Shown: positions 32,505-46,000 of the stretch, piece after piece | How the letters are laid out: every line of letters starts with the position of its first letter | Numbering within the stretch: the first letter of the stretch is position 1 | IMG/VR virus record: IMGVR_UViG_3300034167_000773 | Coordinates: 1 to 62,694 of that record | From: a virus | Reading direction: 5' to 3' (one strand) | Length of the DNA: 62,694 nt | Made by a program: the position numbers and the translations under genes | Notes under the pieces: model-generated | The model's input: only the letters and a program-made list of their open reading frames with translations | What the model was told of the DNA's origin: nothing | Database searches by the model: none

Positions 32505-35255
32505 ATGCCTCCAGTTAATAAAAAACCTATTTATGTATCTAATCCTAATGATCCTAGAATAAAAGCTTATTCTGATAGTTTAAGATTATACAATAGTAAT
32601 CCTAAACCTAATGAAATTTTAAGAAAAGTAAAAGGAACTTATGATAAAGTTACTGGAATAAGTTATGATTCTTTTATAGGATTAAAAAATAAAAATAAAA
32701 ATAGACCTATAAATATGTATCTTTTAGGAGATAAAACATCTAAAACAACTAATTCTGATGGTAGTGTTACTTTAAATGAAAAAGGTTGGGCAGGAGAATA
32801 TAAAAAACCAGAACAACCTTATATTTATAAAAAAGAAGAAAGGAAAAAAGAAAATATTGAACCTTTAGAAATTAAACAAACTAAATTAAATCTTTCTAAA
32901 GATACTATTGTAGATAAAAAACCAGAACCTATAGTTATTAAAAAACTTCCAGGAGGTAGTGGTAAATTTGCACAGTATTCTAATATGAAATCTCAATTAG
33001 GTTCTATGAAAACTTCTAGAATGGTTAATGCTAAGAAAGTACAAAACATTGTACCTACTTTTGCAGAAGGAGCAAACTTTGTTTCAGGTAATGAAAAACA
33101 TAGAGTTTATAAAAAGACTACTAAGAGAGGTGAGGGAAAGATTGGTGACATTATGGTTAATCATCCTACTAAGGATAAAGGAACTTATGATACTATTAGT
33201 CTTACCAGAACTTCAAATGCTAAAACTATTAAACAAGGAATAGCTGCTGAAAAGAAATGGCATGCTGATAATCCTATGAAAATGTTATCAGGAGCAAAAA
33301 GCGTAAAACAATATAGAGGAGATGAGAATCTTCCTGAAGCTAAGAATGGTATGAAAAAAAACTGTGGATGTAAGCATACTAGAAGCAAGTATAAGTATCA
33401 AGAAGGTGAAAGAGATATTGCTGCTGATAAATTAGAGTATGGTGATGATTATGAAAAAGAATTGGCAAGAAACTTTGGAGCAACTCCAGTAGCAAATACT
33501 GTTGCTCCTATTGTTGCAAAAAAACCAATACTTAAAAAAGATACTGTTCCTGTTAAAGGAAATACAGTTACTCCTAGAAGAGATACTGTTTCTACTAAAA
33601 AGAAAACCTACTCAAGAATTGGTGGAGAAAAGAAAATATATGTTGAAAAGTCTCCAGTAAGTGTTAATAAAAATAAACCTGCAGAATATACTTCTAGAGT
33701 AAAAGAATATATCAATAACTCTTTAGGAGAACTTATACCACAAAAAGATACTACTTATTCTTTAGATGAAAATACTAATAAAATGGTAATGCATCTTCCA
33801 ACAAAGTCAAATAGAATGTGGTCTAAGAAAAACATAGGATATGGTTATGAAAATCTTACACCTGAGGAACAAAAACAAGTTAAGTATGAACAAAAGCTAA
33901 GACAAAGAAATGATTTAGCTAAACAAATTGAGATTTCCAATAGTAGTTTAAAGTATAGAAAACAATATCCTGGACAAAAAAGAGAATCAGCTAAAAACTC
34001 AACAGCACCAGTATGGAAAATGGCTAAAAATGTAAATGCTTTTACTAAATCTATAGAAGGTAAAAGTGGATACAAGTATGGTACTGGAGCATTAGCTATC
34101 CCAGAAGGTTCTGCTATTGTTACTGCTAATGGTGGTAAGAATAAACAAGCTTTGATGGCATATAAGAAAGGCAACTATAAACTCTTAAATAATATTATAG
34201 AAGACATGCCTGAAGATAGAGTTGATAAAGCTCAAGCTGGTATAAAAGGTACTAAAGTTAAAGGTAAATATACTACTACAGATCCTATTACTAAAGAAAC
34301 TTATCAAGAAGAATCTGTACATGGTGCTGATAAAAGATTTGGTAAAGAGATGTCATTAGCTGATGCTCAAAATCTTTATAATCTTACTGATGCTCAGTTT
34401 GAAGCTGCTTATGGTAAAAATAAAAAAAGTGATGCTTATAAAATTGAGAGGGGTAGAAGAGATGCTGTAAATGAAGGTAATGTAACTTATACAGTTGAGG
34501 GTAAAAAAGGCAAAGATGGTAAACCTCTTAAGTATGCTTCTGGATATAGAAGCAAACCAGGAGAAGGTGAAAAGAAAAAAGAAGGGGATGATGATAAAGA
34601 CAAAATTCCTACACCTATTCCTCCTCCAGATAAAGGTGGTGATGATGATACTGGAAAAAGAAAAGAGTTTGTAACTCTTCCTACTATGGCAGAAATTGCT
34701 GCTAGAAGTTCTATTCTTGGACAAGGTATAGAAGGAGTTCCTGAAAATTACTTAAAATTAGGTAGATATAATTATGCTTCTCAACTTCCTCAGACTCTTA
34801 GAGAAATACAACTTTCTGAGCAAGCAGGTAAAGAATCTGCTAGAGATATTGTAGGAGGAGATGCTGGTAGATATCTTGCACAAGCAGGAAATTTATCTGC
34901 TTCTAGAATGAAGGCTAATAATGACGCTGTAGTACAAGATACTCTTGCTAGACAAGATATCTTAAATAAAAATGTAGATTTGGGCAATGTTGAATCTCAA
35001 ACTAATAGAGGACTTAAAGATCAATATGCTATGCAAAGAGCAGCTAATAGAGGAGCATATAATAATCAACTTATTGCTACTGGTCAAGGTATTGATACTG
35101 CTGTAGATGCTTCTAAGTTAATGAGATCTCAAAGAGATGTAGATGATGTTAGAACCAACTTACTTAAGACTGGAGAATATACAATGGATTCACAAGGAAA
35201 TATTAAAAAAACAGCTAAAGGAGCTAAAAAACTTAAGACGTATAAAAGAAAATAA
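32505..35255 (+). CDS. predicted cargo protein
   Basis: A 916-residue Lys/Asn-rich protein that starts MPPVNKKPIYVSNPNDPRIK. It has a small Cys cluster (KKNCGCKHTRSKYKYQEG), motifs TFAEGANFV, KYQEGERDI and QAGIKGTKVKG shared with the other proteins of this block, and Lys/Thr/Pro repeats of the DTVPVKGNTVTPRRDTVSTK kind. The C-terminal 180 residues form helices (TMAEIAARSSILGQ, LPQTLREIQLSEQAGKE, DAGRYLAQAGNLSASR) and a Lys-rich end. No enzyme motif is seen. Confidence 0.7.
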   Translation: MPPVNKKPIYVSNPNDPRIKAYSDSLRLYNSNPKPNEILRKVKGTYDKVTGISYDSFIGLKNKNKNRPINMYLLGDKTSKTTNSDGSVTLNEKGWAGEYKKPEQPYIYKKEERKKENIEPLEIKQTKLNLSKDTIVDKKPEPIVIKKLPGGSGKFAQYSNMKSQLGSMKTSRMVNAKKVQNIVPTFAEGANFVSGNEKHRVYKKTTKRGEGKIGDIMVNHPTKDKGTYDTISLTRTSNAKTIKQGIAAEKKWHADNPMKMLSGAKSVKQYRGDENLPEAKNGMKKNCGCKHTRSKYKYQEGERDIAADKLEYGDDYEKELARNFGATPVANTVAPIVAKKPILKKDTVPVKGNTVTPRRDTVSTKKKTYSRIGGEKKIYVEKSPVSVNKNKPAEYTSRVKEYINNSLGELIPQKDTTYSLDENTNKMVMHLPTKSNRMWSKKNIGYGYENLTPEEQKQVKYEQKLRQRNDLAKQIEISNSSLKYRKQYPGQKRESAKNSTAPVWKMAKNVNAFTKSIEGKSGYKYGTGALAIPEGSAIVTANGGKNKQALMAYKKGNYKLLNNIIEDMPEDRVDKAQAGIKGTKVKGKYTTTDPITKETYQEESVHGADKRFGKEMSLADAQNLYNLTDAQFEAAYGKNKKSDAYKIERGRRDAVNEGNVTYTVEGKKGKDGKPLKYASGYRSKPGEGEKKKEGDDDKDKIPTPIPPPDKGGDDDTGKRKEFVTLPTMAEIAARSSILGQGIEGVPENYLKLGRYNYASQLPQTLREIQLSEQAGKESARDIVGGDAGRYLAQAGNLSASRMKANNDAVVQDTLARQDILNKNVDLGNVESQTNRGLKDQYAMQRAANRGAYNNQLIATGQGIDTAVDASKLMRSQRDVDDVRTNLLKTGEYTMDSQGNIKKTAKGAKKLKTYKRK
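35239..35244 (+). promoter_or_regulatory. CGTATA motif, candidate phage promoter
   Basis: GACGTATAAAAG lies in the last codons of the preceding gene, 14 nt before the next ATG. Confidence 0.5.
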
Positions 35256-35258
35256 GAC

Positions 35259-36989
35259 ATGGGAGTTAATGCATATACCACTAATCTTGGAGTAAGAGAA
35301 AGGCAAAGTACTTATGTACCTATGCCTTTTGAAGAAATGTATGCTGCTCTTCAAGAAAAGCAAAAAAGGTATGATGCTGCTGATGCTATGGAGAGAGAAG
35401 CTAAGAGAAGTGTATCTGCACTCTCTACTCCTATTAAAGGACATAGTGAGTATCTTGAGAAGAAGAAACAAGACTACTTAACTCAAGCTATGAATCTTCA
35501 TACTAGTATGCCTGATAAAGGATCTGCAGAATATAAAAGAAAAACACAGGATTTAATAGATGGTTTTATTGCAGATCCTAATGTTAATCTTATTTCTAAT
35601 TCTGCACAAGAGTGGATTAAGGGTAGAGAGACAGCTTCTAAGCTTATGGTAGATGGTAAATACTCTACCTATCAAGATAGATATAATTTAAATTTCAATG
35701 GTGTAGATCCTACTACTGGAGCTTTACAGAGATATAACTTTATGGGTCTTAAACCTAAAGTAGATTACATGAAGATAATGGAATCTGGTGAAAAAGCTAC
35801 ACCAAAACAAAGTGTAGATATAACAAGATCTTTTCCTGATGGTTCAGTAAAAAGAATAAAGAATGTAATTAAATCAGCAAAAGCTATAGAAGGAAATGTA
35901 TTTACAGCACTTTCTATGGATCCTGATGCTATTCCAGAAATGGCTGCAGATTTAAATCTTGATTCTAAAGGAGTTAAAGAGTATCTTAAAATATTTGCTG
36001 CAGGAAGACAAGAAATAGAAACTATTGATGAAAATAAATTTGATGCCGGCACTGCTACATATTTTGATAAGAAAAGAAAAGAAGAGGAAGCTGCAGCAGC
36101 AGTACCTTTAAATATTATACCTAATACTCCTTATAAAGAAACTCAAGAACAACTTAAGAGTTATATTGATGATAGAGGTAATTTTAAAGAAGCAGAAATA
36201 AATAATCCTTCTACATGGGGAGCTAACTCAAGAAGAGAAGGTGGAATGTCATCATTTGGTGCAGGACAATATTTTGCAGGAGAATCTTCTAATAAATTAC
36301 AACAAGAATATTCTAAAAATCAAGCAAGAAGTAAACAAGAAAAAGTTTCTCATTCAGTATCTCAAGTAGAAAGATTAATTAGAGAAAAACATCCTGAGGT
36401 TTATAATAACTTCTTAAAGGCAAGAAATGATAATAAAGAGTTAGCTCTTAAAGATGCTATTGCATTTATTCAAGAACAAAAAGAATCTAGACCTCTTTAT
36501 GGTACTACAATAGATGATGATGATCAAAGAGCTAATATTAAAGAAGCTATGTATGGCAACTCATCTGCAGTAATGTTATATACCTTAGATTCAAAAGGAG
36601 AAGAATTACTTGGAGCAAAATCAGCACCATTATCTTCTGTTCTTAGTAAAGATGTTAAAGAATCTGATTTCCATATAGGAGCCAAATTGACTGCATCACC
36701 ATATGGTAGAGATGCTAATACTGGTATGGCTTTACAATCTTATAGTATTAATGTTGGAGGTGTTCCTTATATTGCTACTCTTGGTAGCTTAAATACAAGA
36801 GATCAACAAGCACAAGCATTATATGATGTGCAAACTCTTGGAAAGAAAGCAATTATTTATAACTTTGAACCTGATCCACAAAATTATCCAGAACTACCTA
36901 ATAGACCTGTTCGTAAATTAGAAGTATACTTAAATAGACTTTCTAATGGAGAATATTCTGTTTGTGGTACTGATGTTAGTGGTAAATAG
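35259..36989 (+). CDS. virion protein preceding the RNA polymerase
   Basis: The 576-residue product starts GVNAYTTNLGVRERQSTYVP and PFEEMYAALQEKQKRYDAAD, a helical N-terminus I associate with the protein encoded just before the giant polymerase in crAss-like phages. It is helical in the first 130 residues and mixed later, with an acidic region DDDDQRANIKE. It may be a partner or carrier of the polymerase in the virion. A CGTATA motif precedes it. It ends 11 nt before the giant gene. Confidence 0.7.
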   Translation: MGVNAYTTNLGVRERQSTYVPMPFEEMYAALQEKQKRYDAADAMEREAKRSVSALSTPIKGHSEYLEKKKQDYLTQAMNLHTSMPDKGSAEYKRKTQDLIDGFIADPNVNLISNSAQEWIKGRETASKLMVDGKYSTYQDRYNLNFNGVDPTTGALQRYNFMGLKPKVDYMKIMESGEKATPKQSVDITRSFPDGSVKRIKNVIKSAKAIEGNVFTALSMDPDAIPEMAADLNLDSKGVKEYLKIFAAGRQEIETIDENKFDAGTATYFDKKRKEEEAAAAVPLNIIPNTPYKETQEQLKSYIDDRGNFKEAEINNPSTWGANSRREGGMSSFGAGQYFAGESSNKLQQEYSKNQARSKQEKVSHSVSQVERLIREKHPEVYNNFLKARNDNKELALKDAIAFIQEQKESRPLYGTTIDDDDQRANIKEAMYGNSSAVMLYTLDSKGEELLGAKSAPLSSVLSKDVKESDFHIGAKLTASPYGRDANTGMALQSYSINVGGVPYIATLGSLNTRDQQAQALYDVQTLGKKAIIYNFEPDPQNYPELPNRPVRKLEVYLNRLSNGEYSVCGTDVSGK

Positions 36990-37000
36990 AAATAAAATTT

Positions 37001-40000
37001 ATGGCAAAAAAAATAACACCTACTTTTAGCTCTGGAGGGTTTCCAGTAGTACCTCAATCTACAACTGGTATTGATGTTGGATTTGAAGGATCAAAGTATG
37101 AAAGACCTATAGCACCTGGAGAATCTGTTGAACAAGTACTTGCTGCAGAGCAAGGAATGATGGATGTTACTGGTAATATTCTTGGTAGATTTCTTGGTAG
37201 AGCAACATTATCTGTAGCAGAAACTGCAGGAATGATTGGATATGGAAGTATTGCTGCTATTAGAGATAGAAGTTTTTCTAGTTTATATGATAATGAATTA
37301 AGTAAACAATTTAAAAAAGCTGATGAGTTCTTAGTTAAGAATACTCCATTCTATGATACTGCTGAAGAAAAGAAAGCTAAATTCTTTTCCTCAGATATTT
37401 TTACAGTAATGGGTAGTGCAGGATTCTGGGGTAATGCCTTAGGTGAGGGTGCAGGTTTTGTAGCAGGTGCTGTTGCCGGAGGTTATGGAACAGGACTTTT
37501 ATTAAAGGGCTTAGGAGCTCTTGGTAGAGGTGCCTTAACTGTAACTAGAATGTCTAAAGCTGTAACTGCTGCTACAGAAGCAGAACAATTAGGAGCCTTA
37601 GCTGCTGAGGGGGTTAAGGATGTTAACTTTGCTAATAAAGTAAAAAATGTTCTTAGTAGTGCTAAGTTTAAAAATGCTGCTCAATTTCAAACTCAAAGAG
37701 CAGTTAGTAATATGTATGAAGCTGGTGTAGAAGCCAAGGGAATTAAGGAAGAATATATTGCTAACATGGAGAAAGACTTTAAGTTGCAATATGGAGAAGA
37801 TGCTGTTGCTGATGAAGCTACTAAACTTGATTGGGAAAAACAAGCTAACAAGTATGCCAATGTTGGTTTTGGAATAAACATGGCTTTACTTAATCTTGAT
37901 GGAATAGGATATAGTAGATATTTTAAAGGATATAAGGAAACTAGAAAAGCTATTGATGCTACTAGAGATGCTGCTACTGGAATGTATAAGCCTCTTACAG
38001 GTATTAGAAAAGGTATCTCTACAGTTAAGAATTATGGAGGTAATGCATTTGCAGAATCCTTTCAAGAAGCAGGTCAGTATGTTACTGAGAAGACTCTTAC
38101 AGATAGAGACTTACAACAATCTGGAAGAGGTATTACAGATTATGTAAGAGCTACTATAAAAGGTTTAGAAGAAACTTTTGGTAGTAAAGAAGGACAAGAA
38201 AGTATGGTTATTGGTGCTATGCTTGGTGGCCCATCTTCTGTTAGAGAAGGTATGGCCCAAGGTAAACTTAATCAAGTAGGTATAGACTTACTTAATAAGT
38301 ATATGGCTAAGGAATCTATTGCTCCTATTATTAAACATACTAATGATGCCGTTCAAAGTAATAAAGGAGATCTTAGTGAGAGGGTAGCTGAATCTTCTTC
38401 TAAGTATCTTTTTAGAAGTGCACAAGATGAGGCTTTCTATAACTATGTAAATAGTAGAATACAGTCAGGAAGATTTGGAGACATGATGGATGATCTTGAT
38501 GACTTTAAAAGAATGGATGAAGGTACCTTTAATGAACTTTTTGTCACTTCTTATGATAGAGTTAAGAAAGATCAAACAGTACAAGAACTCATCAACTCTG
38601 CTAAAAGAATTCAAGATATTACTGATAAGACAGATGCAGTTTATGGTAAGAATAAATTTAAGAGTGAGATTATTAAAACTGTAGCTGATGTATCTACTTA
38701 TGATAAAAGAATAAATGAAATACAAAGTAAATTAGCTTCTGAGAATAATCCTCTTGAGAGAGAACTTTTGATGAGTGATTTAGGATTCTTAGTTAAGGAT
38801 AGAGATGCCGCTAATGCTAAACTTAGATTAATGACTTCTCTTGCTTCTAATGAAGAAATTGCTCTTAATAAAGAAAAAAATGAGAAGCCTAAGAAAGAAA
38901 TAGAAAAAATTGATAAAGAAAAACCTCCTGTAGCTGCAACACCTACTCCAAGTACTGATATTGTTAAAGGTAATACTGTTGTAGTAGATGGTAAGAAAGT
39001 AATTATAGAAGGAATTAATGATGATGGTACTGTAAGAGGAGCTACTCCTGCAGGACCAATAACATTTGATCCTGATGAGATAGATGCTCCTATTCAAGGA
39101 TTTGAGAAAAGTGACCACTATGATGAAGAACCTCAAGAATTAACTCCTGAGAAAGCTACTCTTGGTAGAGATGCAGTAGATGCTCCTGCTGGAGAAAACT
39201 TTGGAGGTAGAGCTTTTGTATATGATCCTCTTGACCCTAACTCTGAATTTGGTCAATGGACTGATTTTCAACCTATCTTAAATAATGATGTATTAAATAA
39301 TAAATTAAATAATGGTAATGCTACAGAATTAGATAAAACTAATGGAGCTAAAGCTCAAGAAGTTGTTGATAAACTTATCAATGACAACATGAAGAAAATT
39401 AAAGACACTCATACTTTTGAAGTTAGAAATGAGAATGGTAGAAATAACTTATATGCCATTGATAGAAAAGATAATAAACCAACTCTTATAGGATTTTTTA
39501 AGAATGGTAACTTTCAAGTAGGTAACTCATCTAATACTAAATCTAAAAAGAAACATAATGGTTTAAATGAGTTTGTAGATTCATATTCTCAAACTGAGCA
39601 AGGTAAGAGAAAACAAATACCTGATAAAAATGGTAGAAATGTTTTCATGGATGTTATTAATGGATGGAGAAAACTTATTAATAGTAAAGTAGCTGATGTT
39701 ACTAATTATTTAAAGTTACGTTCAGAAATACTCAATACTGGTACTCCTACAACTCTTGCAGAGATTATGAATTCTCCTTATGCTGAGAGATGGAAAGTTA
39801 ATGGAGAATATGTTATTGTACATAATGATAATGGTAACTATATTCTTATAGATAATGTTAATCAAAAATCAAATATTGATTTAGCCAATGAATACTTAAA
39901 TAAACCAGATGCTGTCAGATCTCTTGGTACTCAATATGCAATTCTTGTTAAAAGACCTGATAGTGATAATTATCAGTTTATTGGATTAAAGGGTGGAGAT

Positions 40001-43000
40001 TTATCTGCTACTGAAAAACAATCTTATGTAGAACTTGTAAAAAAAGTTAATAATAATCCTGGTGAATATACTCAGGAAGAAGTTGATAAAATTATTAATG
40101 ACTTAAATAAAAATATATTCTTAGCTACTAATAAAGTAATTAAAATTGAGGGGCAAGAAGTTCCCATTCACATTAGATTTTATAGAACTAAGGGTAAAAA
40201 TCAAATTAAAATTATTACTTCTCCTAAGTTAGGATTAGATGGTAAACCAGTAGGAGGTATTAAGTTAACTCTTAAACAAGCATTTGGAACTTTTCCTGAT
40301 GTAGAATCTGCTATCATTAATCTTGGTAAAAAGAAAATTTATAAAGCTTCTGAGGAGGCACAAGATTTAGATTTCTTAAAAGATTATCTTGAGACTAAAG
40401 TTAGTCCTACTATTTGGAAAACATATTTTAGATTTGAGCATAGAGATTTCTTAGCTAATGAGGTTAATAATACTAATGAAAAATACTCTGCTGCAGAACA
40501 AGAATTTCCAGCTAATAGTGAGAATGTATATAATGTAGGAGATTCTGTTATTTGGAATGGTGCTCCACATACTATTGCTAAAATAGTTGCTGGAGGAGTT
40601 CCATTTTATACACTAGCTGATGCTAGTGGTAATATTGTTAAAACTTCTACAAAACAAGATAGATTATTTCCTGCCACTCAATTAACTCCTGCTAAAAAAG
40701 AAGCACCTACAGAAAGAATGAAAAATGTAGGAATGAGTAGACAACAAGCTGAGGATGATATAGAAAAACTTGGAGTTGACTTATATTATGCTAAATTATT
40801 AGGTAAATCAGTTGAAAAAAATAAACCTCTTGATAAAGGAAAACAATATCTTAGAATTATTGTAGATATGTCAAACCATGCAAGTGCTGCTGAAATAATA
40901 ACTGGCACTGGAGAAGTTTACAATTATACTCAAATGAGTGGTTATTCTGGTTCAGGAACATCAAATCAAATGGTAATTCAATTACCATCATTTTATGATA
41001 GTAAAGGAAAACTTTTTGAAGGTAGTCTTTCTACAGGTTATATATATGAAATACCTAATATAGATATTAATAATAAAGAACTTTTAGCTCAATTTTTATC
41101 ATCATCTAACTATATAAAAAATAAACCTATATCTGCTAAAGTAGGTTTTGTAAATAATAATGATGGTACTTCAACATTAAAATATTATGATTTAAATTTT
41201 AATGTAAAACAAAAAATTATAGAAACTCCAGCAGGAGCATATCCTGAAAAATTAATTAATGATTTTTTAAAAAAGGAATATGATGCAGAATTAGCTGCTT
41301 TAAAAGGAGTTAAACCTACTGCTCCTGTATCTGATTTTAATTCTTTACCGGATTTACAGAAACAAAATCTTATTGCTGCTAAAATTCTTAAAGCTCCTCC
41401 TACTGATATGTTAATGACATTAACTCCAGAGGAAAGAAAATATTATAATGAGTATAAAACTGTAATAGATAATATAATAGACATGTTATCTATTGGAGGT
41501 CTTTATCAACAAAGTGGTAAAAATAATGATTTAGATCCAGCACTTGGAGGAGTTGATATTGCTGATAATCTTCCTGCAGAAGGACCTATAGGTACATTTA
41601 AACCTGCTATTGAGGATGCTAACTTAGAAGAAATCTCTGATGAGGTTGCTAGAGAAATAGAAGCTTTTACCGGACTTAAGGTAGAGTTTTATAAAGAAGG
41701 TAATACTCAAAACTTTGGTGAGTTTAGAGATGGTATTATATACTTAAGTAGATTTGTTCCTAAAGGTACTCAGTGGCATGAAGCTTTCCATGGTATCTTC
41801 TCATTACTTCCAGAAGCTGAGCAAGATAGATTACTTAGAATTGCTGGTAATAAGTGGGGAGTAACTAATGAGGAGTTTATGGAACTCATTAAAATTTATG
41901 AAGATAGAGGTCATGCTAACTTCTTAAAAAGTGTAGGTAAGGATTGGATTGTAAAAACTATTCTTGAGGAAAAGATTGCAGATCATTTTCAAGAGTTTAT
42001 GGTAGAAGGTAAGAAGCCAGTAATTCTAGAAAGTTTCTTTACTAAAGCTAAAAGATTTGTAAATCTAATGACTGGTGTAGTAGAAGAACCTTCTTTCCAA
42101 TCATTCTTTGCTGATGCTACTAAAGGTAAATTTAAAAAGAATGTTCCTGTAGGTACTCAAGCTAGAATTGCTACTGCTAAATATAAAGTTATTCCTGGTA
42201 GTAAAACAGAAACAGAATCTAATAGATTGATTAAGGAACTTGTTAATTTGTATGCAGATAGACATAATCCTAAATTACTTGAGAACTTTCCTGAACTTAA
42301 AGATGCTGATAATACTCTACAAGGATTTGTAAGGTATTATATAAATTTACTTAGAAAATATTCTAATGAGGGAATTGTAAGACAAGCTACAGAATATAAA
42401 CAAATATTAGAAGATCCACTTGTTCCTGATGAAAGGAAAGAAAGTGTAAAAAGAGATTATGATGATTTTCTAAAATCTCTTCAAAAACCTGAAGACCCTA
42501 ATATTCCACCTACTTTTGTTAAAGAAGATGGATTAGTATTTCCTGCTTTATTTCACTCTAGTAATCTTAAAATGATTACTAAAGAAGTAATTAGGACTGG
42601 TAATTTTAAAGAAACTTATGAGGAAGTAGATCAAGAAAATGAGAAGGATATTATGCACAATGAAAGTGTGCAATCTAAAAATCCTCTTACAGAAACTTCT
42701 ACTAGAGATTTAAGAAATATTATCTCTAGTATGTATTACTTTGATATGGGTAAACCTACATTCTTAGATGAGAAAGGTGTTATTAATAATCTACTCTTTA
42801 ATCTAAGTAATGTTGAACCTGAGCAATATGAGGAAACTTTACAGAAACTTGCTAGAGAAGGAAATAATAGTATTGATAAGTCTGATTTCTCAAGATCTAT
42901 GCAAGAGGTTCTAAATATGTATAGAGGTAATGAAACTTTTAAAAACATTTTTAAAGGTGCATTTGATAAAAGGTTTGTAAAGTCTTTTCAAGTTGTAGAT

Positions 43001-46000
43001 ACTGTTAACACTAGAAATAGTGGTTCTAAAGTAATTACAGTTAATATGAAGAACCATCTTTATGCTCAAATGAATTTATGGAGAAATCAAGGTTTTAATA
43101 AAGAAATTAATTCTGAGGTAGTTAAAGATCTTAAAGATATTGGTAAAGGTCTTGGTATTAATATTGAACAAGATGTTTATACTGATCCTAATGCACAAGA
43201 AGTTCTTAATAAATTATATAAAATAATTAAGGGTGGTTTACAGAATAGAGATTTTAATAAAGTATTTTCTTCTGAGGCAAATAGAAATGTTCTTGAAAGT
43301 TTAGCTGCATTTAATATTGAAAGAAGATTAGATTTGGGAGAATTAAATTATAAAAATGCTGATGATAAAACTCAGTATTCTATTATTAATAACTCACACT
43401 TACTTGAGAAGATTACTAAAATTTATCTTCCTGAGTTGGATACAAGAAAACCTGAGAAAAGAGCTGCTGAAGGAAACTTACCTAACTTGACTTTTGGAAC
43501 ATTCTCAGGTTCACAATTTGGAGATAATTCTCACACTTACTCAGACCTTGATCCTGTTACTTATTTATATACAACTTTTAGTTTGTATAATAATTACTAT
43601 AAGAAAGGAGATGTTGATAAAGAATTTACACCTTATTTCTTTATTCAACAGTGGGAATCTAAGAGTACTAACTTTGTATTTCAAGGATATAATCATGCTG
43701 CAGATCCTATAGAAAATATTCTTAAATACTTAAATGAGGAAGTAGATAGACAAGCTATTAGAATTAATGAAACATTAGAATCTCTTAAGAAAGATGAAGA
43801 TATTAAATTAATTGATGGATATCATATTCTTAAAGATCCTAATAATAAATTATCTCCAAGAGAATATACTCTCTCACTTGTTGAGAGATTTATGAAAGAT
43901 GATATTACAAGAGACCAACTTCCAAGAGGTTTTCAGTATACTAATCTTCCATATGCTAATGAAAAGATTATCTCACAAAATCCAGTAACTTTAGAAGATT
44001 TAGAAAAAATGCTTTCTAAACAAGCTGAGAATATGGATAAGTATTTCAGAGAGTTTAACATCAATAAGATGAGTTTCTTAAAGGAAACTACTAATGATAA
44101 TAACTTAACTGAGGAGCAAGCTAATAAGTATATGAGAAACTTTCTTCTTAATCAGTATATGAATAGAAGTAGAGTTCTTGCTCAAATTACTCCTAATCTT
44201 GCAGAATTTAAAGGGTATGTAGATATTACTAAGAGGGGTGCTGGTGTACTAGCATCTGGTCCTAATCATGGAGAAGGAAACTTTAAGTTTGGTGTTATTA
44301 AAGATATAGATATTGAGGGGGCTAACTCTACTGATGCTGCAGGATATGAGAGTATATCTGAGAGGATAAATAGACTTCTTAGAAGAGGAGTAATCTCTAA
44401 TACTGATATGTCTACAGGTGGAGTAAGTGATAAGAAGTATGAGAATTATTTGCTTCTTAAAGCTCACTTAGAAGATGATAGAGATTATATTGATCTTCAT
44501 GATGATGATGATGCTCTTCTTAAAATTGAGAAGACTGTGGGTTATGGAGAAGAGTATTATATTAAGACTGCTGTAGCTCCTATAACAAGATATATGAGCT
44601 CACAGTTTGCAAATAAAGGAGATAAAATAACTGTTAATGGTGTAGAGTATACTGCTGTAAAAGATGTAGTTAATGAGAAATACTATCTACCTCTACCTTC
44701 CTCAGTAGATAGCTGGAAAATGCTTAATGAGATGCAGCAAGAAAATGGCCCACAAGCCATCTTTGCAGAATCTGCAATTAAGAAAAATGTTAATAGTAAG
44801 GTAGATGTACAAACAGAAAGTTTTGCTGGTAAGACTTTAGACTTTAGATATAAAGATTATCGCTTACAACAAGAAAACCCATCTGGTAAAGAAAAGATTA
44901 AAGATGGTACTCAGTTACTACAACTTATTGATGCATACTTTTCTAAAGATTTTGGTGGTGATGTTTCTAAGCAAATGGATGCTCTTGTTTCTGAACTTAA
45001 AAGTTATGGCTTTGAGTTCTTTGGTAGAGAGTTAGTTGCTAACATTAATGGAGAAACTTATGATCCTTTTATGGAATATGTGCAAGCAGCTATGGAAGGT
45101 TCTGCACTTAGTGATAGGATTATGGAATTCTTTGAGAAAGATCCTGTAACAGGAACTATGAAAATCTCTAGTAACATGCCTATGATTAGGAATAAGTTTG
45201 AGCAATATGTTATGTCTTACTATAACAATAATATTGCATCTCATAAAGTTCCTGGTAATAAGTGTACTCTCCTAACATCCTTGACTAAAGGAGTTATAAC
45301 TTTTGGAGATAAAACAATTAGTACTTATGAGTATAACAACTTATCTAAAGAAGATAAAAACAAATGTTCTACTAGAAGACTTTCATGGGCTACAGAATCT
45401 AAACCTTATGCTGAGGTTATTGTATCTGAGGAATACATTAATCAGATGGGATTTACCATCTCTGAGTGGCATGATTTAAAGAAAAATGATCCAACCTTAT
45501 TTGAGAAAGTATCTACAGCAGTAGGTTACAGGATTCCTACACAAGCTCAACACTCTATGATACCAATTAAGATTGTTGATATTTTACCTGCTAGTTATGG
45601 TAGTACAATTATAGCACCTGCAGAAATTACTAAAATCTCTGGAGCTGACTATGACGTGGATAGTTTATATATCCATAAACCAAGTGTTTATCATACTGTA
45701 GAAAATAAAGTTAAGAAGTTTAAAATGTATGAAGATGATGTATACTCCTATGAAAAATCTATTAACAGTAATAAGATAGTTAAGGAGATAGCATCTAAAT
45801 TAAATAGTGAAGAGAAAGAATCTATTCAACATCAGATGATGATTCTTAAAAGAAAGAAATATTCTATTAGTAAAAAATTAAATGATCTTAGAAGTATTTC
45901 TGATACTATTAAAGAATCTTCTCCTGCTGAAAGAGATAAGTATTATGCTGAAAAAGATTCCTTACTTACTGAGATTAAAGCTGTTAATAATGATTTAGCT

